NCBI GenBank assembly: GCA_037447215.1
Contig: JBBIHB010000003.1
Span: 62,001-126,000 of the forward strand
DNA: 64,000 bases
Reading direction: 5' to 3'
Source of the DNA: UBA1413 sp037447215
GTDB lineage: Bacteria > Bacteroidota > Bacteroidia > Bacteroidales > Prolixibacteraceae
Shown here piece by piece: positions 35,266 through 44,192 of the stretch. The translations under genes were made by a program, and so were the position numbers. The stretch's first letter is position 1; every line of letters begins with the position of its first letter. The notes under the pieces are model-generated. The model had not been told where the DNA came from, ran no database searches, and saw only the letters and a list, made by a program, of their open reading frames with translations.

Positions 35266-36213
35266 ATGAAAAAAATTCTGGTTACCGGAGGTGCCGGTTT
35301 TATTGGTTCTCACCTTTGCGAACGTTTGCTGAATGAGGGTAATGAAGTGATTTGCCTCGATAATTTTTTTTCTGGTTCGAAAAGTAAAATCAAGCACTTG
35401 CATGAGCATCCTTATTTTGAATTGGTGAGGCACGATGTAACCATGCCTTATTTTGCCGAAATTGATGAAATTTATAACCTTGCCTGTCCTGCATCGCCCA
35501 TTCATTATCAGTATAACCCCATAAAAACCATCAAAACATCGGTTATGGGCGCCATAAATATGTTGGGACTTGCCAAAAGAGTGAAAGCCAGGATTTTGCA
35601 AGCTTCAACCAGCGAGGTTTACGGCGATCCGGTCATCCATCCGCAAGTGGAATCTTACTGGGGAAATGTAAATCCAATTGGTGTCCGGTCATGCTACGAC
35701 GAGGGTAAACGGTGCGCTGAATCGCTTTTTATTAACTACCATCAGCAGAATAATGTCAGGATAAAAATTGTCAGGATTTTCAATACTTATGGGCCAAGAA
35801 TGGAAATAAACGATGGTAGGGTGGTTTCAAATTTCATTGTACAGGCTTTGCGTAGTGAGCCTATTACCATCTATGGTTCAGGAATGCAAACACGTAGTTT
35901 TCAGTATGTTGACGATCTGCTCGAAGGTTTTATGAGGATGATGAAAACTCCTGATGAGGTTACTGGCCCGGTTAATCTGGGTAATCCTACAGAGTTCACA
36001 ATGCTCGAACTTGCCGAGACTGTCAAGGAATTGACTGGAAGTAAATCGGGAATTGTTTTTATGCCACTTCCCAAAGATGATCCTATGCAACGGCAGCCCG
36101 ACATAACCCTGGCTAGGAATATACTGAACGGATGGGAACCAAAAATAAGCCTGAAAGAAGGATTGGTTAGAACCATTGCCTATTTCGATAATCTTTTAAG
36201 TACAGATATATGA
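35266..36213 (+). CDS. UDP-glucuronate decarboxylase (UDP-xylose synthase)
   Basis: 315-residue extended short-chain dehydrogenase. VTGGAGFIGSHLCERLL (NAD site, from ~6), LACPASPIHYQYNPIKTIKTS, QASTSEVYGDP and the catalytic RSCYDEGKRCAE (YxxxK) are the signature of UXS enzymes, which turn UDP-glucuronate into UDP-xylose. It is not RfbB: the ACPASPIHY and SCYDEGKR blocks are absent there. The stop overlaps rfbA by four bases, so it heads the nucleotide-sugar operon to 40268. Confidence 0.92.
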   Translation: MKKILVTGGAGFIGSHLCERLLNEGNEVICLDNFFSGSKSKIKHLHEHPYFELVRHDVTMPYFAEIDEIYNLACPASPIHYQYNPIKTIKTSVMGAINMLGLAKRVKARILQASTSEVYGDPVIHPQVESYWGNVNPIGVRSCYDEGKRCAESLFINYHQQNNVRIKIVRIFNTYGPRMEINDGRVVSNFIVQALRSEPITIYGSGMQTRSFQYVDDLLEGFMRMMKTPDEVTGPVNLGNPTEFTMLELAETVKELTGSKSGIVFMPLPKDDPMQRQPDITLARNILNGWEPKISLKEGLVRTIAYFDNLLSTDI

Positions 36214-37091
36214 AAGGAATTGTATTGGCGGGTGGGGCCGGAACAAGGCTTTACCCCATTACCAGAAGTATCTCGAAGCAGATAATCCCTGTGTATGATA
36301 AACCCATGATTTATTATCCCTTGTCAGTTCTGATGCTGGCGGGAATCCGTGAAATTCTGATTATTTCGACACCCACCGATTTACATCTTTACATAGACCT
36401 TTTCGGGGATGGATCCCAATTGGGGTTGACGATTTCATACAAGGTACAACCAATGCCCGATGGCTTGTCACAAGCCTTTATTCTGGGTGAGGATTTCATT
36501 GGAAACGATAATGTATGTATGATCCTTGGTGATAACATCTTTTATGGGTACAATTTCAGAAGTATTCTTGAAGATGCAGCATCTCTTACTGATGGTGCCA
36601 TTGTTTTCGGGTATTACGTTAACGATCCTGAAAGATATGGTGTGGTGGAATTCGATGAAGGTGGGAAGGTTGTTAGTATTGAAGAGAAACCTGCACAACC
36701 CCGTTCAAATTATGCAATAACAGGGTTATATTTTTATTCGAACGATGTGATTGGCAAGGCAAAATCGCTTAAACCTTCACCTCGAGGTGAGCTTGAAATA
36801 ACTGACTTAAATCGGCTCTACCTCGAAGAAAACCGGTTGAATATAAAATTGCTCGGGCGTGGTTTTGCCTGGCTCGACACAGGAACATTCGACAGTTTGC
36901 TGCAGGCATCAAATTATATTGCTACTATTGAACAACGGCAAGGCTTGAAAATTTCGTGCATCGAAGAAATTGCTTATAAAAAGGGCTTCATTAGCCGCGA
37001 ACAATTGTTAAAACTGGCTGAACCACTTCAAAAAAATCACTACGGTCAATATCTGATAAAACTTGCCGAAAACCAGATAAAATCATTCTAA
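36210..37091 (+). CDS. rfbA: Glucose-1-phosphate thymidylyltransferase
   Basis: 293 residues; makes dTDP-glucose, the first step of dTDP-rhamnose synthesis. LAGGAGTRLYPITRSISKQIIP at the N-terminus, CMILGDNIFYG, PERYGVVEFD and RGFAWLDTGTFDSLLQAS are all RfbA/RmlA hallmarks. Start overlaps the UXS stop by four bases; rfbC follows four bases later. Confidence 0.97.
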   Translation: MKGIVLAGGAGTRLYPITRSISKQIIPVYDKPMIYYPLSVLMLAGIREILIISTPTDLHLYIDLFGDGSQLGLTISYKVQPMPDGLSQAFILGEDFIGNDNVCMILGDNIFYGYNFRSILEDAASLTDGAIVFGYYVNDPERYGVVEFDEGGKVVSIEEKPAQPRSNYAITGLYFYSNDVIGKAKSLKPSPRGELEITDLNRLYLEENRLNIKLLGRGFAWLDTGTFDSLLQASNYIATIEQRQGLKISCIEEIAYKKGFISREQLLKLAEPLQKNHYGQYLIKLAENQIKSF

Positions 37092-37095
37092 GCTT

Positions 37096-37644
37096 ATGAA
37101 AATTCACGAAACGCCTATCCTTGGTTTGAAAATTATTGAACCTGTTGTTTTCACCGATTCACGTGGATATTTTTTTGAAAGTTATAATCTCGAGAAAATG
37201 GTGCAGGCGGGTGTGGACAATCAATTCATTCAGGATAATGAATCGCTTTCTTCATTTGGTGTAATACGGGGGTTACATTACCAGATAGAGCCGTTTTCGC
37301 AGGCCAAGCTGGTCAGGGTTATTAAAGGTAAGGTTTTTGATGTTGCGGTTGATCTTAGACGACAATCAGAAACTTTTGGCAAATGGTTTGGCTTGGAACT
37401 GTCGGAATTTAACAAGCTTCAATTGTATATTCCCAAAGGATTTGCACATGGGTTTTCAGTACTGAGCAACGAAGCCATATTTACCTACAAATGCGACAAC
37501 CTGTATATCCAAGATTCCGAAAGGGCAATAAGGTTTAATGATCCAACTCTTCAGATCGATTGGCAAATCAATTTAAAAGATCAGGTTATATCGGAGAAAG
37601 ACATGAATGCTCCATTCTTCATTGAAGCTGAAATGAATTTTTAA
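37096..37644 (+). CDS. rfbC: dTDP-4-dehydrorhamnose 3,5-epimerase
   Basis: 182 residues, cupin fold. FTDSRGYFFESYN, QDNESLSSFGVIRGLHYQ (with the catalytic histidine in RGLHYQ), KLVRVIKGKVFDVAVDLR and YIPKGFAHGFSVLS define RmlC. It converts dTDP-4-keto-6-deoxyglucose to the rhamno form before the last reduction by RfbD, the next gene. Confidence 0.96.
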   Translation: MKIHETPILGLKIIEPVVFTDSRGYFFESYNLEKMVQAGVDNQFIQDNESLSSFGVIRGLHYQIEPFSQAKLVRVIKGKVFDVAVDLRRQSETFGKWFGLELSEFNKLQLYIPKGFAHGFSVLSNEAIFTYKCDNLYIQDSERAIRFNDPTLQIDWQINLKDQVISEKDMNAPFFIEAEMNF

Positions 37645-37654
37645 GCCACATATT

Positions 37655-38533
37655 ATGAGAATTCTTGTTACGGGAGGAAACGGTCAGCTTGGTCGTGAAC
37701 TATTCGATCAGCAAAACAGACTCCCTCAATCGGAATGGAGTTTTACTGATGTTGATACATTAGATATTACTGATCGGCAAACGGTTGAAGGCTATTTTAA
37801 TGAAAATAAACCAAATGTTGTAATTAATTGTGCAGCATATACTGCTGTTGATCAGGCAGAAAAGAATCAGGATGCAGCTTTTGGTTTAAATGCAATTGCT
37901 CCTGGTTATTTGGCTGATTTATGCCTTAAAAATGAGATCAATTTTGTTCATATTTCGACCGATTATGTTTTTAACGGCAGATCGTATGTTCCATATAATG
38001 AAACTGTTACGCCCGATCCGCAAAGTGTTTATGGATTATCGAAATCCGAAGGCGAAAAAAGTGTGGTATCGGTCAATCCCAATGCAATGATTATCCGTAC
38101 ATCGTGGCTTTATTCTGCCTATGGCAATAATTTCGTAAAAACCATGCTCCGTCTTGGTCGCGAACGTAATGAATTAAATGTTGTATTCGATCAAATAGGC
38201 TCTCCGACTTATGCATATGATCTGGCTGATTGCATAATTTCAATCCTTAATAGATGTGTTGATGATAGTAAAAATTGGGAACCAGGAATTTATCATTACA
38301 GTAATGAAGGGGTTTGCAGTTGGTACGATTTTGCTTTGGCTGTCCATCATATGTCAAATATTTGTTGTTCTATTAAACCTATTGAATCAAAAGATTTTCC
38401 AACCTTAGCCAAACGTCCGTTTTATTCGGTTCTTAATAAGTCGAAAATTAAAACAACTTATGGAATAACAATTCCTTATTGGCGAGATAGTTTAAAAGCA
38501 TGTATAAATAAAATTCAAAATCATCAATCATGA
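37655..38533 (+). CDS. rfbD: dTDP-4-dehydrorhamnose reductase
   Basis: 292 residues. VTGGNGQLGRELF is the NADPH site, INCAAYTAVDQAEKNQDAAF and ISTDYVFNGRSYVPYNE are family blocks, and the catalytic YGLSKSEGEK gives YxxxK. It makes dTDP-L-rhamnose. The dehydratase that should precede RfbC (RfbB) is not in this window. The stop overlaps the phosphohexomutase start by four bases. Confidence 0.96.
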   Translation: MRILVTGGNGQLGRELFDQQNRLPQSEWSFTDVDTLDITDRQTVEGYFNENKPNVVINCAAYTAVDQAEKNQDAAFGLNAIAPGYLADLCLKNEINFVHISTDYVFNGRSYVPYNETVTPDPQSVYGLSKSEGEKSVVSVNPNAMIIRTSWLYSAYGNNFVKTMLRLGRERNELNVVFDQIGSPTYAYDLADCIISILNRCVDDSKNWEPGIYHYSNEGVCSWYDFALAVHHMSNICCSIKPIESKDFPTLAKRPFYSVLNKSKIKTTYGITIPYWRDSLKACINKIQNHQS

Positions 38534-40268
38534 GTAACGAATTATTAAGAATGGTTGAAGAAAGGGCAAAGATATGGCTGAGCCCTTTTTACGATGAAGC
38601 AACACGCAGCGAAGTTCAGCGTATGCTCGAAAGTGAGGATAAAACCGAACTGATCGACTCGTTTTACAAAGACCTTGAATTTGGGACCGGGGGACTTCGT
38701 GGAATTATGGGGGCCGGTACCAATCGAATGAATAAATATACCATTGGAGCAGCCACCCAGGGACTGAGCAATTATCTCAGGAAATGTTTTTCATATATTC
38801 CTGAAATAAAGGTAGTTATTGGACATGATTGCAGAAATAACAGTAGGTTGTTTGCCGAAATATGTGCCGGAATTTTTGCTGCCAATGGAATACGTGCCTT
38901 GTTGTTCGAAGATATCAGGCCTACACCTGAGATGTCGTTCGCAATACGTGAATATGGCTGCCAAGGTGGGATTATTCTCACAGCTTCGCACAACCCGCCT
39001 GAATACAATGGTTACAAAGCCTATTGGGATGATGGTGCACAATTGGTTGCCCCGCACGATGAAGCGGTAATTGAGGAAGTACGCAGTATAAAGGATGAAA
39101 ATATCCTATTTGATGGTTCATCCGAACTTATTACTTCACTTGGCGAAGAAACCGATCTGAAATACATTGAAAAGGTAAAGGCAACCTCGCTAATACCTGA
39201 TCTGGTTAAGAAGTATAACGATATGAAAATCGTTTACACCCCAATTCACGGAACAGGGGTGAAACTTGTACCTATGGCTTTACGTGCTTATGGGTTTACA
39301 AATATTATCCCTGTACCAGAACAGGATGTAGTAAGCGGAAATTTTCCTACTGTTGTATCACCTAACCCTGAAGAGCCTGCAGCCATGAAAATGGGTATCG
39401 AAAAGGCAGAAGAAGTAGATGCAGAAGTTGTAATGGCGACTGATCCTGACGCCGACCGCCTTGGTGTTGCAACTCGTAACCTGAAAGGTAAATTTGTAAT
39501 TGTGAATGGTAACCAAACGGCTTTGCTGTTTATCTATTACATCATTACCAAAATGAAAGAAAACGGTACATTAAAAGGAAATGAGTTTATAGTAAAAACA
39601 ATTGTATCCACTGAAATTATTGCCGAAATTGCCAGACGAAATCGAATCGAATATTACGATGTTTATACAGGTTTTAAATACATTGCCGAAATAATCCGCG
39701 AAAATGAAGGTGTTAAAAAATATATCGGCGGTGGCGAGGAGAGTTTTGGCTTTTTGCCTGCCGATTTTGTGCGCGATAAGGATGCAGTTACTTCAATAGC
39801 TATGATGGCAGAGATAGTTGCCTGGGCAAAAAGTAAAGGTTGTTTGAGCTTTTACTCGATATTTATAAAGAATATGGTTTTTGAAAAGAAAAAACGATTT
39901 CGGTTACCCGAAAAGGCCAGTCAGGCGCCGCTGAGATACAACAAATGATGGCCGGGTTCAGGAATAATCCGCCGAAATATCTTGGAGGTTCTCAGGTGCA
40001 AATTGTTAAAGATTATGAAACTTTGAAAGAGATAAACCTGATTTCGGGAGAGGTTACAGATATCAGACAGAAAACAACATCAAACGTGTTGCAGTTCTTT
40101 ACTGAAGCTGGTACAAAAATTTCGGTAAGGCCTTCAGGAACTGAACCGAAAATAAAATTCTACTGCGAAGTAAAAGGTAAGTTGGATTCATACCATGAAT
40201 ATGATGATACAGATCGTATAGCTGATGAGAAAATTGATGTTATTCTCAAAGAACTTGGCTTAAGCTGA
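38530..40268 (+). CDS. Phosphoglucomutase/phosphomannomutase (frameshifted near 39890)
   Basis: A ~580-residue alpha-D-phosphohexomutase. GTGGLRGIMGAGTNRMN near the start, the phosphoserine loop in ILTASHNPPEYNGYK, the metal-binding DPDADRLGVA and the sugar-specificity loop GGGEESFGFL are present. The frame breaks at a run of six A (39889-39894): one frame runs on to a stop at 39948, while the other resumes ISVTRKGQSGAAEIQQMM and ends at 40268 with the phosphate-binding SVRPSGTEPKIKFY. One extra A would restore a normal protein. Since the gene is likely important and the rest is intact, a sequencing error is my preferred reading. It supplies hexose-1-phosphate for the adjacent rfb genes. Confidence 0.88.
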
Positions 40269-40299
40269 TAATTCAATTTAAATTAATAAATTTTAAGTG

Positions 40300-41058
40300 A
40301 TGATGAAAAAAATAGTTATTACCATTATGGTTTTTGGTATTACGGTTTCATACGCACAGCAAAAACCAACCATGGAAATGAAACCCGAAATGACGGAAAT
40401 ATGGGAACCCGAAGTGCGGATTATTAATCCGGGCCAGAAGTATGGTGATGCCCCTTCTGATGCTATTGTCCTATTCGATGGAACCAATCTTGAAGAAGAA
40501 TGGATAAGTGAAAGAGGAGGTGGCAAACCTGGTTGGCTAGTTGAAAATGGTGTAATGACGGTTGTTCCACGCACAGGTGGAATCAAAACCAAAAGGGAAT
40601 TCGAGAATTTCCAGTTGCATATTGAGTGGAGGTCCCCTTCGGAGGTAAAAGGCGAAAGCCAGGGCCGTGGCAATAGCGGAGTTTTCCTGCAAGGGATATA
40701 TGAAGTACAGGTACTCGATAATTACAATAATCGCACTTACCACAACGGTCAGGCTGGTAGCATTTATAAGCAGCATCCCCCGCTGGTAAATGCCTGTAAA
40801 GCACCTGGAGAATGGCAGACTTATGATATAATTTACACGGCTCCAATTTTTAAGGCAGACGGAACATATCTGGTTCCACCACGGATGACCGTTCTTCATA
40901 ATGGTGTAGTAGTGCAGAATGCGGCTGAGGTGAGGGGCCCAACGGTTTATATCGGCGTTCCTGAATATTTTGTGAAGCCTCATGGTAAAGGGCCAATTTC
41001 CCTCCAGGATCATGGCGACCTGGTGAGCTTCCGTAATATTTGGATCAGGGAATTATAA
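40300..41058 (+). CDS. DUF1080 (3-keto-disaccharide hydrolase-type) exported protein
   Basis: About 252 residues with a Sec signal (KKIVITIMVFGITVSYAQ). The mature part has the concanavalin-like fold of DUF1080: AIVLFDGTNLEEEWIS, LHIEWRSPSEVKGE, RGNSGVFLQGIYEVQVLDNY, NACKAPGEWQTYDIIY and GPISLQDHGDLVSFRNIWIREL. Members hydrolyse 3-keto-glycosides or act on glycans outside the cell. Codons GTG, ATG, ATG at 40297-40305 are all possible starts; I use 40300. An assembly gap follows 22 bases after the stop. Confidence 0.88.
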   Translation: MMKKIVITIMVFGITVSYAQQKPTMEMKPEMTEIWEPEVRIINPGQKYGDAPSDAIVLFDGTNLEEEWISERGGGKPGWLVENGVMTVVPRTGGIKTKREFENFQLHIEWRSPSEVKGESQGRGNSGVFLQGIYEVQVLDNYNNRTYHNGQAGSIYKQHPPLVNACKAPGEWQTYDIIYTAPIFKADGTYLVPPRMTVLHNGVVVQNAAEVRGPTVYIGVPEYFVKPHGKGPISLQDHGDLVSFRNIWIREL

Positions 41059-41080
41059 GCCGAATTAATATTCCTTTAAA

Positions 41081-41090
41081 NNNNNNNNNN
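41081..41090. other. Assembly gap (10 N)
   Basis: Ten undetermined bases immediately before a hairpin (41091-41111). A strong stem-loop may have caused the break. Confidence 0.99.
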
Positions 41091-41124
41091 CGGAATTTGA
41101 AATTAATTCCGGACAATTTTTTTT
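41091..41124 (+). terminator. Probable Rho-independent terminator after the DUF1080 gene
   Basis: CGGAATT (41091-41097) pairs with AATTCCG (41105-41111) around a seven-base loop, and eight T follow at 41117-41124 after a short AT-rich spacer. Part of the stem may be hidden in the preceding N run. Confidence 0.55.
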
Positions 41125-41230
41125 AAAATACCCCATGCCAACATCATTTTACTTTTCTTTACAGATTTTTCAAACAACAATCGAAATTTGTTCATTTCAC
41201 TTTTTATTAAAGTTGCAAACTTTTAGGGTT

Positions 41231-44176
41231 ATGGAGTCAGGTTCCCGTTTTAAATTTATTGTAGCATTGTTAGAACATAGGTTTCTGGGCTGGATATTTG
41301 TTCCGTATCTTGTCGAACCACTGAAATCCTATTACTCGGTACGATCAGTGGTCAGGTTTACTGAATTGGAGAAACTTGATTACGGGTTCAATAAATATGA
41401 GAGGGAAATAGTAAGGTTAACAAGCAAATATGCCGATTCGAAGCTATCGGCGAAGTTTTCGAGAAACCTGAACAGCAGTGAGTTTTTTAATCAGATTTCG
41501 CCTGATTACCTGAAACAGAGTGTTTTACCGTATGTTTCGAAACAAATGTACCAGGTTGCACTTATCCTCATGAAAAATAATATCCAGCTTTTTGAAAAGG
41601 AAGCCAATTACTCTAATCTTTATGACGAAGATATTATTGCCCTGAATACAAACTTTGCATCAGCCCATTTCTCATTCGAAAGGAATGAGGAAGGAATTAA
41701 ATATCAGGTCAAACTTTACCAGGATGGAATATTTATACCATTGATCAACAGGAAGGTGAAAATTGTCACAAATGATCCATGTGTAATGGTGGTACGCAAT
41801 ATGTTGTTGATTTTCAGTGATATGGATTCGAAGAAAGTTTTGCCCTTTCTCGAAAGGGAATTCATACATGTGCCCAGAAACATGGAGTCGAAATACTTTT
41901 CAAATTTTGTGATGAATAGGGTGTGTGATCATACAATCGATGCATCAGGCTTCTCTATAATCGATATTGATGATGAAAAAGGCGCCATACTTAGCCTCGA
42001 AAAAAATATAAAGGGTAGTCCTGTACTTATGCTTAAATTAAAATATGGGCCAAAAGAAATTTTTTTGAACGACAGCCGCGAAGTATTGGTAATCCTTGAA
42101 AATGAAAACGATGATTATACTTTCTACAGGTATAAACGTAATAAAGAATGGGAAAAACAGCAAGTCAACTTTCTGGTTGATAATGGGTTATTGGAAGATG
42201 CAGGAGGATTTACCCTGCCGAATATTGCCTTGATGGAGGAAGAAAGTGCTTTGTATGCACTTGTCAATTGGATTACTGAGCGCTATGACCAGATTGTGGA
42301 AATGGGAATCAGAATCAGACAGGAGTTTTTCAGTAAAAAATATTATACCGGCTCAAAGAAACTTACTTTTGACTTGAAGCAGGACCATGATTGGTTTGAT
42401 GTTTATTCCATTGTACATATTGGTCAATATAAGTTTCTCTTTATAAAGTTGAAAAAATTCATTCTCAATGGAATAAGGGAGTTTGAACTTCCTGACGGCC
42501 AGATTGCGATCCTTCCCGAAGAGTGGTTTGAAAGATACAAGCAATTGTTTCAGTTAGGACGGATCGAAGGCGAAAGGATGCTTTTCGGGAAGCATTTCTT
42601 CAATATGCTACGGCATCGGGTTCCCGGCCACATTCCCGAAGTTTTGCAGAAACTCGAAAAAAGCATTGCAACATCGGAGAGTGTCCAGCTTCCACCCTCG
42701 CTGAATGCTACCCTTAGGCCTTATCAAATAAAAGGATTCGGTTGGATGCATGCTTTGATTAAAAATGGACTCGGTGGTTGTCTTGCCGACGATATGGGTC
42801 TTGGTAAAACCCTTCAGGCGATTGCTTTGCTCCTGAAATTTAAAAGGAAAAACAATACAGGTTTTGATGTTCATAAAGCCGGATATGAAGGGCAATTGTC
42901 CTTATTCCCTAATGTGGATAAACATGAAGAAATTCAGCCGGCTTCGCTGATTGTAGTGCCTACATCGTTGGTTCACAACTGGATGAATGAGTTTCGGAAA
43001 TTTGCCCCTTCACTTACCATTTATGACCATACTGGTTACAACCGTAACAGGAATGGGAGCTGGCAGGAGGTCATTAACCGGTTTGATGTGGTGATAACAA
43101 CCTATGGCACGCTCCGGAATGATAAGGAACTGATGGAAAAGCACGAATTTTTCCTTTTAATATTAGACGAAAGCCAATATATAAAGAACAGGGATTCAAA
43201 AATTTACAGTTCGGTATTGTCGTTAAAGGCAAAACATAGGATTGTCCTGACCGGCACACCTATCGAAAATTCATTATCCGATTTGTGGTCGCAGATGAAT
43301 TTTCTGAACAGAGGGCTGCTTGGAAACTATTCGTTCTTTAAACAGAATTTTCAGACGCCTATTGAAAACAGATCGGAGGCTAAAGCTGAAGAGAAGCTAC
43401 AGTTGCTGATCAGGCCTTTTATACTTCGTCGTACAAAGGGTGAGGTGGCGCAGGACTTGCCACCACTGATGGAGTCAGTGATATTTTGTACAATGACCCC
43501 TGAGCAGCAAAAGGTATATGAAAGGGAAAAATCAATTGTAAGAAATACCATAATGGCAAGCATCGAAGCCAATGGGGTAGCCAACTCGTCCATTGCAATT
43601 CTTCAGGGCCTTACCCGCTTACGCCAGCTAGCCAACCACCCATCATTGGTCGATATTGAAGACGATGCAGGTTCTGGAAAGTTTGGAGAAATATTTCTTG
43701 CATTGTCAAATATAATTTCTGAAGGCCATAAAGTCCTGATATTTTCATCTTTTGTAAAGCATCTCGAACTTTTAAGGCATCACATTGAAACGAATGAATG
43801 GAAATACAGTATTTTAACTGGTAAAACCATAAACAGGGAAGAGGTAATCAATAGTTTTCAAAACAATCGCGAAAACCGGATTTTTCTGATTTCTCTGAAA
43901 GCAGGTGGGGTAGGATTGAACTTAACCGAAGCCGATTATGTATTTATTGTGGATCCTTGGTGGAACCCTGCTGCCGAAAATCAGGCCATCAGCAGGGCAC
44001 ACCGTATAGGGCAGGGGAAAAGTGTTTTTGTTTACCGTTTTATAACCGAAAATAGTATTGAGGAGAAAATACAGCATCTTAAAGATAGGAAAAGCGAATT
44101 AGCTGATAAATTCATCAATTCTAACAATCCTTTCCGCGTGATTACCAAAGAAGAAATTGAATCCCTGTTCGATTGA
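41231..44176 (+). CDS. SNF2-family helicase
   Basis: 981 residues. I chose the ATG at 41231 (MESGSRFKFIVALLEHRF); an earlier in-frame start at 41135 adds an AT-rich, unlike-protein stretch. The first ~480 residues are a bacteria-specific region of unknown fold. The Swi2/Snf2 ATPase follows: LADDMGLGKTLQAIALL near 518, VVPTSLVHNW, LILDESQYIKN near 644 (DESQ box), LTGTPIENSLSDLWSQM, and the C-terminal helicase half with ILTGKTINREEV and DPWWNPAAENQAISRAHRIGQG near 907. It should move along double-stranded DNA and remodel protein-DNA contacts, perhaps RNA polymerase as for RapA. No partner gene is evident. Confidence 0.93.
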   Translation: MESGSRFKFIVALLEHRFLGWIFVPYLVEPLKSYYSVRSVVRFTELEKLDYGFNKYEREIVRLTSKYADSKLSAKFSRNLNSSEFFNQISPDYLKQSVLPYVSKQMYQVALILMKNNIQLFEKEANYSNLYDEDIIALNTNFASAHFSFERNEEGIKYQVKLYQDGIFIPLINRKVKIVTNDPCVMVVRNMLLIFSDMDSKKVLPFLEREFIHVPRNMESKYFSNFVMNRVCDHTIDASGFSIIDIDDEKGAILSLEKNIKGSPVLMLKLKYGPKEIFLNDSREVLVILENENDDYTFYRYKRNKEWEKQQVNFLVDNGLLEDAGGFTLPNIALMEEESALYALVNWITERYDQIVEMGIRIRQEFFSKKYYTGSKKLTFDLKQDHDWFDVYSIVHIGQYKFLFIKLKKFILNGIREFELPDGQIAILPEEWFERYKQLFQLGRIEGERMLFGKHFFNMLRHRVPGHIPEVLQKLEKSIATSESVQLPPSLNATLRPYQIKGFGWMHALIKNGLGGCLADDMGLGKTLQAIALLLKFKRKNNTGFDVHKAGYEGQLSLFPNVDKHEEIQPASLIVVPTSLVHNWMNEFRKFAPSLTIYDHTGYNRNRNGSWQEVINRFDVVITTYGTLRNDKELMEKHEFFLLILDESQYIKNRDSKIYSSVLSLKAKHRIVLTGTPIENSLSDLWSQMNFLNRGLLGNYSFFKQNFQTPIENRSEAKAEEKLQLLIRPFILRRTKGEVAQDLPPLMESVIFCTMTPEQQKVYEREKSIVRNTIMASIEANGVANSSIAILQGLTRLRQLANHPSLVDIEDDAGSGKFGEIFLALSNIISEGHKVLIFSSFVKHLELLRHHIETNEWKYSILTGKTINREEVINSFQNNRENRIFLISLKAGGVGLNLTEADYVFIVDPWWNPAAENQAISRAHRIGQGKSVFVYRFITENSIEEKIQHLKDRKSELADKFINSNNPFRVITKEEIESLFD

Positions 44177-44192
44177 CAAAGTGAACCAATCT

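Noticed and set aside
35266..36213. dTDP-glucose 4,6-dehydratase (RfbB)
   Set aside because: The motifs ACPASPIHY and SCYDEGKR are those of UDP-glucuronate decarboxylase.
39885..39900. Programmed -1 frameshift signal (A AAA AAC type) in the phosphohexomutase
   Set aside because: The zero frame reads AAG AAA AAA CGA, so the heptamer is out of phase, and no downstream pseudoknot is obvious. A one-base homopolymer error explains the break better.
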